In this document: in pieces, positions 21,655 through 32,502 of the stretch
Layout: the number at the start of each line of letters is the position of its first letter
Numbering within the stretch: position 1 is the first letter of the stretch
NCBI GenBank assembly: GCA_030762935.1
Contig: CM060895.1
Coordinates: 28,448,501-28,512,500, forward strand
Length of the DNA stretch: 64,000 nt
Origin: Hymenopus coronatus
Taxonomy: Eukaryota > Arthropoda > Insecta > Mantodea > Hymenopodidae
Reading direction: 5' to 3'
Program-made: the position numbers and the translations under genes
The notes under the pieces: model-generated
What the model was told of the DNA's origin: nothing
The model's input: the letters and a program-made list of their open reading frames with translations, nothing else
Database searches by the model: none

Positions 21655-21937
21655 CCCCATGGTGTACTGGTTACCATGCCAACTTCATATACCCAAGGTC
21701 ATGGATTCAAACCTGGTAGAGGACGGTGGAATTTTTCAGGCATAAAAATCCTTAGCATCAGAAGGGAAGTAGAGCTGTTAGTCCCATGTTGTAGATTTGC
21801 AGCACATAAAAGAACCTCAAGCCTGATAGAGAGGCCTCTGGGCAAAATTAAGCGGTTTTGCATGCCCAGTATAGAATGAAATGCTGAGAGCCACAGCAGT
21901 TAAAGTGCAACCATAAACAAAACTCCATTTACATTTA
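21655..21937 (+). mobile_element. SINE family A copy
   Basis: A tRNA-like head (TGGTGTACTGGTTACCATGC, then B-box-like GGATTCAAACC) is followed by the family body: AAAAATCCTTAGCATC, AGAAGGGAAGTAGAGC, GATTTGCAGCACATAAAAGA, CCTCAAGCCTGATAGAGAGG. It matches the copies at 23770 and 38553. The 3' end runs into (ATC)n/(ATT)n. Confidence 0.85.
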
Positions 21938-22101
21938 TCATCATCATCACTATTATTATTATTATTATTATTATAAATAATAATAATAATCATCATCATC
22001 ATATTCATTGATACAGTTACAAATTAATACATATAAGTGAACTGTTCACCTTTGTCATCATCTTTGTCTTTTATGGCAATGAGATATAACATTTCTTGTA
22101 A

Positions 22102-22379
22102 GGCTGCGCTGTGCCTGAGTGGTTAGACCTCTTACCTCTTATCTAAGTGGCCTGGATTTGATCCCAAGCAACTGTACAGGGCGGGTTTTCTCCTAGTTCT
22201 CCAGTTATCCCCAGCATTGCATTCCACCCGGCACAGGATGGGTTTTCTCTGGGTTCTCCGGTTTTCCCTGCCATCACGTTCCACCAGTGTTCCATCTTCA
22301 TTCTATGCATCATTAGTGTCATGGCCTGCGGGCCATATGTAGTAAAAGTAGGCATTAAACACTATCAGAAAAACAAAAG
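22102..22379 (+). mobile_element. SINE family B copy with 12-bp duplication
   Basis: A perfect CATTTCTTGTAA flanks it (22090-22101 and 22380-22391). The head GTGCCTGAGTGGTTAGAC with GGATTTGATCCC is tRNA-like. The body repeats a GGGTTTTCTC...TTCTCC module twice and ends GCATTAAACACT plus an A-rich tail. Relatives lie at 55944 and, reversed, at 47402. Confidence 0.85.
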
Positions 22380-22391
22380 CATTTCTTGTAA

Positions 22392-23769
22392 TGTACAATA
22401 AAAAGGTTTTTGCAAACCTGAACAAACTGGAATTTTTATAGAATCATTTCAATTTAAAAGTAACTGAATAAATAATAGACATGTAAAATAATATACTTTT
22501 AATGTTGTATTGCTTCTCTTATCAGGTCCAAGGACTTTCTTTTACATCATTTCAGGTGTATAGGTTTGTTGTCCTTCCTAAAGCATTTGCTTTTTTGTTT
22601 TACTCTGTTTTTCATATTGCTTATTTTCCTAGACAATTCAGTTTCATTTAATCCAAATCAAGAACTTTTTCTAAATCTTGTTTAATTTTTGCCATTGTAA
22701 TATAATTCCTTTTCCAATGTTCTGATTATTGCAATTTAATTAAATGATTTTTTTAAAACATCCACGAAACCCAATTTAAAAATGTAAATCTTCCTTCTCT
22801 ATTTTAACAGTATAAACTGAATCATAAATGCTGCTATAAGCTTTTCCACACATGCAACAATACCAGTTGAGCTGTAGATAGCATAGATAGCAGTGGCACG
22901 TGTATGAGATGCAAGAAGCATATCTCATTTAGGTGGAGAAATTAACATACAAAATTAACAAGACATGTCTCAAGGCTATCCATGTCTCAGATTTTCTGCA
23001 AGCAGCATTGCATAAGATGCATCTCACTTTTATTCATATCACCCAACTATTCGATAAGCAATATTGGCAAATAGTTTCTTTTTTTACTGACAATTGGTGT
23101 TTGTTGTGCATTGTACATCACCTTCAAGAAAAACAAGACAACAATTAATTTAAACAATAAAAACAAGGAGAAATTTGGTGCTAAAATTATACCATACATA
23201 GAGCAAAAAATTATAATACTGTATTTTATTTAAAAATCTGTATATCTAGCCACCATAACCCCGTTTCTTTTTGATTCCTTGTCAAATTTTAGGGTTGAAG
23301 GATCAGGTGAGTGGACAGCATGGGAGGGGGGATGTGACCCTAGAATTTAGTTTGAATAACCAGCATCAGGTGTGTGATGAACCCCCAGTAAGATCTCTCT
23401 TTAGGGAGGGAGACTTTTTGGAAGGTCAGCTTTCTTAGTGAACTGCAGAAGCATAAGTAAATGTTTTGGGGAGGTTTTCAGCACAGCCCAACACTTGAAC
23501 TTGGCAATGATAAATTTATGCTCATAGCAGATGAACAGCATGAAACTATTATGTCAACACTTTCAATTGTTACTTATTTTCTTTACTTTGGGATAACACC
23601 CAATGCACTCTTTGACTTCTATGTAGGACATCTTGGGAAGCTGATCAAACCATAAATTTATTCTGTTTTTGGTCTATTCCAGGCCTGATTACTGCCTATA
23701 GATATATCCTCTGTTCTTTTGCACAACCATCTCATCTATATCATTATTTAAACAATGTTCACTTCAGGT
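22392..23769. other. unassigned DNA
   Basis: No gene is recognised. It includes the inverted partner at 23026-23044 of a motif at 19793, and TGAGATGC-type words (22908 and 23013) shared with 19920. Confidence 0.45.
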
Positions 23770-24005
23770 TTGCTTGTGGGTTCAAACCCAGCAGAGGACG
23801 ATGGAGTTTTTCAGGCCTAAAATTCTTAGCATGGCTTCCTTCAGAAGGGAAATAAAACCGTTGGTCTTGTGTCATAGATTTACAGCACATTAAAAAACCT
23901 CAAGCCTATATAGAGGTCTCTGAGCAAAATTAAGCCATCTTTCCAACCAGTATAGAATGGGACACTTGGAACCACAGCAGTTAAACAACATCCATAAATA
24001 AAACA
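23770..24005 (+). mobile_element. SINE family A copy, 5'-truncated
   Basis: It starts at the B box (GGGTTCAAACCC) and continues through TTAGCATGGCTTCCTTCAG, ACAGCACATTAAAAAACCTC and CATCCATAAATAAAACAA. The A-box half is missing. LINE-A begins just downstream. Confidence 0.82.
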
Positions 24006-24044
24006 AATTTTTTTTCAGGTTTGCTGTTGGCATCTTTCCTACCA

Positions 24045-24530
24045 GTTTTCTCCCCAGGGGGTGCTACAATAGGTAAGAATTTGGCGCATTCAGGGTCTTG
24101 AGCCACCCTGACTTCCTCGGTGTAAGTTCCTGCTTGTGGTGAGGGAGTCAGTCAGTCTATAAATGCCCACCCATGTGTAGGCTATGTGTGGAGATCCATG
24201 TTGGTGGATAGGAATATCATGGTTGGTTGAGGGTTGCATTTTTGAGCCTGGGCCTTTTGTTTTTTCAGTGACCAGGGAGGGTGCACAACTTAATACACTG
24301 CTTTGGTTTCTGCTTCACCTAAACGGGAGGTTTGGGAATAACCTACCTCTAGCCAACTGGTCAGGACAATGTATTTTACAGAACTGCAAGGTGAGTTAGA
24401 CAGCGAGCGCAATTTATTCCCTGTACAGCCCTGTCACACTGGTGGAGTGACCCTCATTGGGCTCCATGGTGTGTGGGGAGCACTTGGGGATGAATTATTA
24501 AACATATGACATTCAAAAACAAAATCCATA
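24045..24530 (+). repeat. LINE-A 5' untranslated region (copy 1)
   Basis: This block (from CCCAGGGGGTGCTAC through GGGAGGGTGCACAACTTAAT to GGGGAGCACTTGGGGATGAA) recurs at 60863 and 63157, each time at the start of LINE-A sequence and, at 24 and 63 kb, just before ORF1-like coding. Its position makes it the 5' UTR or promoter region of the element (inference). Confidence 0.72.
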
Positions 24531-25470
24531 AATTATGGAAAAGATATTGGAATGGAAGCAGTCAAGTCTTGTGGTCCTCACTTCTTAGTCATTAATAGAG
24601 CATAGGAAGGGAGGAAGTTTACATTGTGAGCCCATTTATCATCCAGAAGGGCCTCAAAAATTGCTGGTCTAGTGAAATTGAGCATTAGAGCTCATAATGT
24701 CACGCTCCTGACTAGAGCCCAAATTCCTTCCTGACCTTTGATCAGGTATATCTTTTCAAAGGATTAGGGGAGGATATGAAAGCCATCAAAATTAGACAAT
24801 ACATTCTGAGGCTACTCAGATACTGCAAGTGTCAGCACTTTGGGCACACAACCAATTTTTACAATAATCAGTTGACATGTGTTAACTGTGAAATCTCATG
24901 CACAATGGAACATGTATATCAGCATCATTATGTGTTAGCTGCAGCATTGAACATCCATCTAGTTCCTGAGAATGCCCCTGTTTTGTGCAGGAGGTAAGTG
25001 TAAATGAGAAGATGTCCTCAGAAGCCTGAAAACTCCTTTGCATCAGGCAACCCTCTATCCTACAGCTCAGATCAGCCAAACCAGTAAAAAGTTGAGAAAT
25101 TGCATCTCAGAGAAGTGATATAACTTGGGCCACAATTGCTGGAAAAATTCTCATAGCCAGACTACTGCCAGAGCCTCAACATCTTCATCTACATAATCAT
25201 GTGTCCAGCTAAATTATTACTCAAACCGTCAAATGCAGGCAGTAAAACTGACAAGGTGTTACATATAATGTACCAAAGGTGAGGTTCAGGACTAGTTATG
25301 TTAGACTCGACTTCCTCAAAGAAGGTATAAAGTCTGGCCCAAAATAACAAAGGGAAGCAAAAATAATCTAAACTCTCCACAGAGAGCCTTTTCTGGGGAA
25401 TCATCTGGGAGAAACTCAGATCAGCGACAACGATCTTCACTGATCTTTATTTCTAATAGTTTGGGAATTT
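24531..25470 (+). pseudogene. LINE-A ORF1 (gag-like) pseudogene, copy 1
   Basis: ORF1 of I/Jockey-type LINEs encodes an RNA-binding nucleocapsid protein. Here the open stretch at 24776-24997 contains CKCQHFGHTTNFY..QLTCVNC, a damaged CCHC zinc-knuckle pair, followed in shifting frames by ECPCFVQEV and SEA.KLLCIRQPS, the typical region after the knuckles. The upstream part (about 24560-24700) aligns with the better preserved ORF1 at 63618-64000. Stops and frameshifts are frequent. Confidence 0.65.
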
Positions 25471-25669
25471 TAAACCCAAATTTAGTACTGGAAAGGGGTT
25501 CTTGGAGGAAATGGAGCAGGAAGATTCTGCCCTCTTTGTCAGAAAGATAGTAAGAGGCAGGGTCATCCTCCTGTACAAGGTGTTAGACTCCAAAAAGAAT
25601 AAAATGAACTGACCACCACAATTCTAAAAATAGAAATCTCCAACAATTTAGAACTTATCTCGTGAAAAA

Positions 25670-26362
25670 GACCATGGCTATACTACAGTGGAACATACAC
25701 AAAATTAGAACACAAAGCTTGAACTGTTGCTCAACAAGAATGAACCTTTGGACGTATGCTTGGTAGAGACTAAGCTCTGTCCACAAGACAATTTTAAAAT
25801 CGGGCAGTACTCTCCTGTACGGTGTGATTTATCACCAGAAAAGGGTGTTCCCTACACAGGGGCACTATGATACCCACCAGAGATGATGATCATGGAATAT
25901 GTATCATTACAGTCGGACATCCAGTCAGTTATTGTAAGCATTAAACTATCATCCACCAGACTAACCTTTAGTAGTACTGTCTGTCCAGTACTAACTATTA
26001 CACTCAACAGACTTATTTCCAAGAAGTAAGACTTTGGTTATCCATTGCACTCGTCTCCACCCTGGTGCAGAGTCATTAGCTGCAATAGAATCATGAGGTA
26101 GGACTGCAACGCCTGCAAAAATATACCAGTTGTATCTTAGTTCTGTATTGCTAATAAGCAAGACTTACTTCTTGGAAATAAGTTTGTTAAGAGTCTGGTA
26201 TTATCTACCTCTATCTGATGACTCTCGTTCACCGAATTAGAAGACCTAGTTTCTCAGCTACCAACACCTTTTCTCTTGGTAGGAGATGTGAATGCCCACT
26301 CCCACTTGTACAAGAGGCAAAGTAACCTAGCTCTCTTGAACGCCTAAAAGCCTACATTTTTT
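25670..26362 (+). pseudogene. LINE-A ORF2 N-terminal endonuclease part, copy 1
   Basis: ORF2 starts with an apurinic-type endonuclease that nicks target DNA. Pieces in order: ILQWNIHKIRT (about 25683; consensus-type N at the catalytic start), NEPLDVCLVETKLCPQDNF (about 25742-25800; the catalytic Glu in ETK), and LLVGDVNAHSHLY near 26275-26315 (the catalytic G-D-x-N-A-H). Several stops and frameshifts. The region 25980-26180 includes a short near-duplicated segment in inverted orientation (GAAGTAAGACTTTGG against AAGTAAGTCTTGCT). ORF2 is cut at 26362 by an R1 insertion and resumes at 27231. Confidence 0.75.
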
Positions 26363-26363
26363 T

Positions 26364-27230
26364 GCTTCTCTACATGTATTATATGCATAGTGTACAGAGA
26401 AGGTAGGTAGTATTGTAATGCACCCAAAAATTTGATACCGAAATTTCACCGGTAATACATGTTTTAGGTACCCCTGAATCCAAAAAAAGCAGTTTTAGAA
26501 AAAGAATGTGCCCACATGTATGTCTGTGGATAGCATAGCTCAAAAACGAAAAGACCGTCAAGTACCAAACTTGATATTTAAGTTAGGTATCTTTCAAGGA
26601 TGAGAGACGAAGATTTTCAAGAATGTCCTCCCCCCCCAACTACCCTTTACATGGAAAACATTTCTAAAATTTTGTTTTTCTTAAAAATGGCTCTAATGAT
26701 TTTGATTAAAATCTCTTATATTTAAGATAGTTACATGACAAATAAAATATATATCTTCAATTTTCTGGGAATGGCCTCTGAAGAACACTTCAGTCTGGAT
26801 GACTTTATTGAAATTTGCAGAACTGGTAAACCATAAGAAATAGACAAAAACTTATTACACAAACGATGTAGGTCTCGATAAAATACACATTTTATGTCAT
26901 ATACATTTTTTTTCCTGGAGTTGACCGCTTTTGAAGATATTCTTTGATATTGATTTCAGTTTTAAAATGCTTAAAACTTTTCTCATATGGGAACTTGTCA
27001 ACTTGAGACCATTCAAAGAAACGATTTCAATGCCATTGCAACCACATTTTAAAACCTTTGACTATCGGTTTAGCCTAGTGTATTCCCTTATTTCCCTCCT
27101 AATTACAAGGACTAAATAATAAGACCGTTTCTGCTAATGCTTTAGCATGAAATAGATGAATAAACTGAATAACAATAATTTGTTACAAAGACGTAGAGAA
27201 AGTCATGTGAATGGAATACATCAGATATTT
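26364..27230 (+). repeat. R1 dispersed repeat nested in LINE-A ORF2
   Basis: The copy is full length, from CTTCTCTACATGTATTATATG with its palindrome to CATGTGAATGGAATACATCAG. The (GT)n tract is reduced here to TGTATGTCTGTGGATAGC. LINE-A coding ends just before it and resumes just after it, so R1 behaves as an inserted mobile element. Confidence 0.88.
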
Positions 27231-28955
27231 TCTGATGTTTTCAATACCTGGATATAGCAATTTGTTCACCACAGTTAGGACTTTCCTTACAATAGAATAT
27301 CATCTCTAATTTACATTGTAGTGACACTTTCTATTGCTTATTACTTTCTTAAGGGAAGATACATGTTCCAAACGTCCTAGAAGTCACATAGATCAAGCCA
27401 GCTGGAATCTTTTCTCCCGCTTGACTATTGCAACAAGATGTCTCTGTGAATGTTTCTGTCAAACATCTGGCACAAACAATTCTTTCTCCTGCAGAGCAGT
27501 CTATTCTTTGGTCAACTGTCCAAACCCATTAATTTCCAGTACTTGGTGGACAGATGAATGCAGGAATGACATTTGTGCTTGCAGGCATGCATTCAGGTTT
27601 TCCAGTGTCTTCCTACATTGGATAACCTGATGCTATATAAGGCCAAATCTAGACAAGTTATTAATAGTGGAAAGACATAATGGAGTAAGTTTGTAGCTTC
27701 ATTTAATCAACATACATTTTCCTCTGTTACATGGAATCAGTTAAGGTATGTGGCTGGAAGGTTGATCCATAGGCCAGTCGCTGGTCTAAAACAGCTAAAG
27801 TAATTGTAGATACACTTGGCATGGCTAACATTTTTGGCACTGTCTAGCTCAGACATTCATACACCTTAGTTTCTTCCAGTTAAGGCTGAGTTGGAATGCC
27901 AAAGTTTCTTGTTTCGTTCTGGAAACCTTGAAGAATACACCCACCTTTTCACCAAGTCGGAATGAGACCATGCACTTTCATCTTCGTGAAACTCTACACC
28001 TACCCAAGATGGAATCTATGTCTATATGTTGCAGAATCTCTGTTCTAAAGGTAAAGCTTTCCTCAAGGACTATAATCCATTGTATTGATGCCACTTTAAC
28101 AGAAAAGTGACGGGAGGCCACCATCATACCCATTTTGAAACCTGGAAAACACTGCCATCTTCCATCAGCTACCACCTTATTTCTCTCTTCAGTTGCATCT
28201 ACAAGTTAATGGAATGCATGATCAATGGATGGGTAGTATGATGGAAACTCAGTTACTACTAACCAACACCCAGTGCAGTTTTCGAAGTCATCGGTCAGCA
28301 GCTGACCACCTTGTATTGATATCAATGCAGATCATGAAAACGGCTTTTGTTTTTCAAACAAGAAGTCATTCTGCACTAATTTCTGGTGCCATAGGTGGTA
28401 ATTATCCCTGTTGCTCCTATTTGGTCGAGATTTACTATTATTCGCAATTAGACAAGATTCCTTGGATTGATTGATATTTGTTACCACATTAAGCACAGCT
28501 TGAAAGCATGATGTGACCATTAGATACTGTCCATAATTAGGGCATCCATGTGGCTCTTGGTCTTTTTCCAATCAACAAAGTTTCGAGCCTGTACTATGCC
28601 AAATTGGCAGAACCCCTTCTGGAATATCGGCTTGATGACCTGTTAGCAAATTATGGCAGTGGGCTTAAGTGTATGCCTACGCATCCAATGTTCACTGCTT
28701 TTTTCCTCAATGGGCTGGAAGGAGTTATAGAAATATCTCACTTGGTCCAAGACCTGCAGGTTTTCATTTCCAAGTGCTTCTTCCGATCGTTGCCCAAACT
28801 CTCACAAAGTTAACTCATTCAACTCATCCGTCTTATGCTTCAGACTCAAATCGACTCAGTTTGGGGAGCATGGGATATCCGTGTACTCATGGTGAAATTA
28901 TAAAACAGGTGGAGCACTGCGCATAGGGGCAGAGTTAACAGGAGAGAAGCTGACT
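27231..28955 (+). pseudogene. LINE-A ORF2 reverse transcriptase part, copy 1 (continued)
   Basis: Pieces in order, with frame changes: IDQASWNLFSRLTIATR (about 27390), ISSTWWTDECRNDICACRHA (about 27530-27585), REATIIPILKPGKHC (28112-28155; the RT N-terminal block), KLMECMINGW (about 28205), LLTNTQCSFRSHRSAADHLV (28256-28315; the conserved Q-x-G-F-R block, Gly replaced by Ser), and a C-terminal GIHVALGLFPINKVSSLYYA with EPLLEYR (about 28538-28630). The catalytic FADD block region between 28400 and 28500 appears deleted. The copy ends near 28955. Confidence 0.72.
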
Positions 28956-29081
28956 TCATCTTGCTCACAAATACTTGATGACACTTCATTATTGGTATGT
29001 TATACGCATAATGCAACATTTACGATGCGCCTGAGACTGGGTTAATAATTTTCTGTTTTATGTATGTGTTTCAGAGTTAAA

Positions 29082-29205
29082 ATGAGTAACTGTGCAGTGT
29101 ATGCGTGTGATAACTATTATCAAAAAACAAAGCAAAGTGGTACAAATTAGTTCTCATTTCTGAAAGATAAGTAGATTCGTACAAAATGGGAACGTGTTTC
29201 TGAAG
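29082..29205 (+). pseudogene. THAP-type zinc finger pseudo-exon
   Basis: It starts MSNCAVYACDNYYQKTKQSG and continues, through two in-frame stops, with a block resembling F-S-F-P-K-D and then IRTKWERVSE, followed at once by a donor-like GTAAGG. C-x4-C at the start, a central F-P-K-D type block and W are the first half of a THAP DNA-binding domain (C2CH). The second half with C-x2-H is not seen. THAP domains occur in host regulators and in P-element transposases, and I cannot tell which this was. Confidence 0.5.
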
Positions 29206-30670
29206 GTAAGGCTTGCTTCCTAAATTACCTAAGTTGATGATTTATATAATGAGTACATAAGTATTTTACAATGTTATTAATAGGGATATTGTTTCTCCGT
29301 ACTAATAATTTCGGTAAAACTCAAGTTTTGTGTCATTGTGCCTTCAGTACCATGCTCCCTTATAATTTTGTCGAGTTTTCTTAAAATAGAGAATATTATA
29401 GTTTTGAAATAGCTATAAAATGCATGAACCTCTGATTTCTTTTTAAACCTCTAAACACTTCAATAACATTTCTGATATCTTATGTTTTAAAAAATAAACT
29501 AAAGAAACTTCACATGATTTATGGTGATGTTCGCCCTATGTGGTAACATTTTATGCAGATACACCTTATAGTTTCAGGGAAAATGAGGCATTTATGTTGA
29601 AAAATGTTGTTTTGAGTAATTCATATTTAAAATAATTATTACTATAAGACAATATTTTAATGAACAGACACCAAATTATCAATGCTTTTATAAAATGCAA
29701 ATAAATAAAAATAAAATTATATTTTTTATTTTGGACTTGATGATTCCCCTTAATAAAGTAGGTATTTAGGGTTTTAATGCATATCAAATTTCGCACATCT
29801 GTTCCAATTGCTTCCCAGGATATGTACTATTTTACTATTTTTATACTGCTTTTAAAATGCCCAAACATTCAATTATATTTTTAGAACATCAATATGTCAT
29901 AAGTTTACTCTTGAATGGGATATGAACGGACTTTATAGATGAATGTGTACTTATCCTACTATGTAGTTGGGAAGAAAATGTTAAACACAGACTCCAGTTT
30001 CAAGTTTAGTAACAAAGCATGACATGATCATTTTTAATGCTGCTATTTTTAAGATTAAAAAAATTTCACTCGTGTATAGCTATAGAAAACTACATTGCAT
30101 GGAAAAATTTGCAAATAAAATTCTGTCATGTGAAAACTTGGGGGGGGGGGTGAAAATTACTAGAGTTATTTCTGATTTTATCTTTAAGCTCTTTAAAAAG
30201 CTTAATGCATGTGCTGTCACTCCGACTTCCATCTCTGTTGAATGGTTGTTAACAGTTCACACAAAGTTTTGCCTTTTAATCATAATTTTAATGGATATTA
30301 GACGTTAAATGAACATTTTCCGTGGTTTATCTAACTACAGAAAACTGATGCAAAAGATATGCAAGTATATAATAAATAATGACGCTACGATGTTTAGCAT
30401 TTTTTGCCCTCATTATTATAACCATAATGTACCTAATTAATTGTATTTTATTTAGATTATTTGTAGTGTTATTCTAATTCATAAATATTCCTGTTGATTA
30501 TAATAACACTGCTGTCTATAATAATGTTTTGTGTGAATAGTTTCTGTATTATATTAAAGTACGTTATTTAGAGTAAGAGTCTAGAATTGCCTACAGTGCA
30601 ATGATTTCTTTGAATACATAAGCTAAACATTATTGTTTATGTTTCCTAATGTCTGCAATAATAGTTTTTT
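29206..30670. other. unassigned AT-rich DNA
   Basis: No firm feature. Short open stretches (for example 30024-30308) have no recognised domain, although they lie downstream of the THAP-like pseudo-exon. A G run lies at 30139-30149. Confidence 0.45.
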
Positions 30671-31526
30671 ACTTTCTCTACATGTACTATATAGGTACAT
30701 AGTGTATAGAGAAGGTATTGTATTCCACCCAAAAATTCAATACTGAGATTTCAGCAGAAACACATGTTTTGGGTTCCCTTGAATCCAGAAAAGGCATTTT
30801 TGGAAAAAGGTCGGTGTATGTGTGTCTGTGGATAACATAGTTCAAAAACGAAAAGAGTGGTTTGGTATCTTCCAAGGAGCGACAGAAAGTTTTCAAGAAA
30901 ATCCCCTCCACCCCCAACTATCCTTTACAGGGAAATTTTTTCAAAAATTTTGATTTTGTCAAAAATTGCTCTAATAATTTTGATTAAAATCTCTTATATT
31001 TAAGATATTTACATCACAAATAAAATGTATATCTTGAATATTTTGGGAATAACCTCTAAAGACCTCTTTATTCAGCATCCAATTTTTATTGAATTTTGCA
31101 TAACTGGTAGATAAACTGTAAGAGATAGACAAAAACTTACCAAACAAAAAACGTAGAGCACAATAAAACATGCAATTTATGTCATATACATACATTTTTA
31201 TGGAGTTGACAGTTTTTGAGATTATTCCTTTTTATTGATTTCAGCTTTGAAAAAATTATACTTTTTCTCATACAGGAATTTGTCAACTCCTGTCCATATA
31301 AACAAAGGAACTTTAGTCACATAGCAACCAGCTTTTGACTAACACTTTTACCAATGGTACTTCTTTATTTTGCTTTTTACTTACAAGGAAGCAAGTAGAT
31401 AATAAGACAATTTCTGCTAAGTTTTTCTCAATTAGCATGAAGTAAATAGAAGCATAAGCTTTTTATAAATAAATTTTTGCAGAGATGCAGAGAAAATCAT
31501 GTGAACGAAACACATCAGTCTTTTTT
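30671..31526 (+). repeat. R1 dispersed repeat, full-length copy
   Basis: It runs from ACTTTCTCTACATGTACTAT (a 45-base near palindrome to about 30716) to CACATCAGTC and a T run. T runs also lie immediately upstream (TAGTTTTTT). Confidence 0.88.
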
Positions 31527-32494
31527 GTAGATAAAGTACTCAGACTTTGCTTTACAACTATGTTATTATCATCAGCAATCTCCTAGCATTGTCTACTCAC
31601 TACAAGTAGCCCTTGTCCTCACCTGTTATAATTCCACCATGTACTCATTCAGTTTTACAGCAGTGGGATGCAGAGACGGCCAGGCAACTTTCAGTGATTG
31701 CTGCATTCTTGACTTTGGAGTAGGTGGAAATTGGATACTTGAAAGGAATTAGGAGGAATTAAACATTCTGGGAGCCGATAAGCTATTTAATCTAGTTCTG
31801 AAGTTTTACAGTATGAGAGTAACCGATTGCCAACAGTTGATAACTTAATAATTACATGCATTTTAGAATGTAACATATTGCACAAACATAATATCTAGTA
31901 ATATGAAAAATACTTAAGTTTTCTGATATAAAAACAATCACAATTAGGTCTCAACAACACAAATGAATCATAGTTTATTCAAAAAGGTTCCTCTTGTGTG
32001 AACAAAAATGAATCATACTAAGTTCTATGTATGAGACATGAAGTTATATGAATTGCGATTTAATAGTGAACAAAATGGGAATTTAAGTTGATTCAAGCCC
32101 AGCTGCAGTTAACTTTATTTATATGGTCTATTTCAGTAATTAAATAAACTAAACACGTATGTGTTTAGAGGAAGAAAAGAAAGTAAAAAATATTGGAACA
32201 GAAAGAGCAAATCAAATAATCAATAGACAAAAAAATCACATTGATTTTGCACACATGGTTTTAGTATTCTGTTACAATCTGATAAATCTTTGTTGCTGTG
32301 AAGGAGTAGCATATCATTAACAATACCAGGATCTGATCTACTTTGGCGGTCAGTGAGTATTAAACCAGCATCCTGAAATTCCTTTCGCTAGATGAGCTGG
32401 ATGGTGGAATGCTCAATACTTTTCTAGCAACTTTCATAAGGACAGGCAGTCTTAGTTACAGCTCAAGCTTCTTCCACCATCCTAAGATGTCACT
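31527..32494. other. unassigned DNA
   Basis: No gene or repeat recognised. It forms the left flank of the Buster-type hAT insertion. Confidence 0.5.
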
Positions 32495-32502
32495 CTCTAG
32501 AG

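Noticed and set aside
21595..22008. Open frames with His or Asn runs on both strands
   Set aside because: They are translations of (ATC)n and (AAT)n microsatellites and of SINE A.
26364..27230. R1 as a Helitron
   Set aside because: A 3' hairpin is present, but the copies do not start with TC or end with CTRR and do not sit between A and T consistently.
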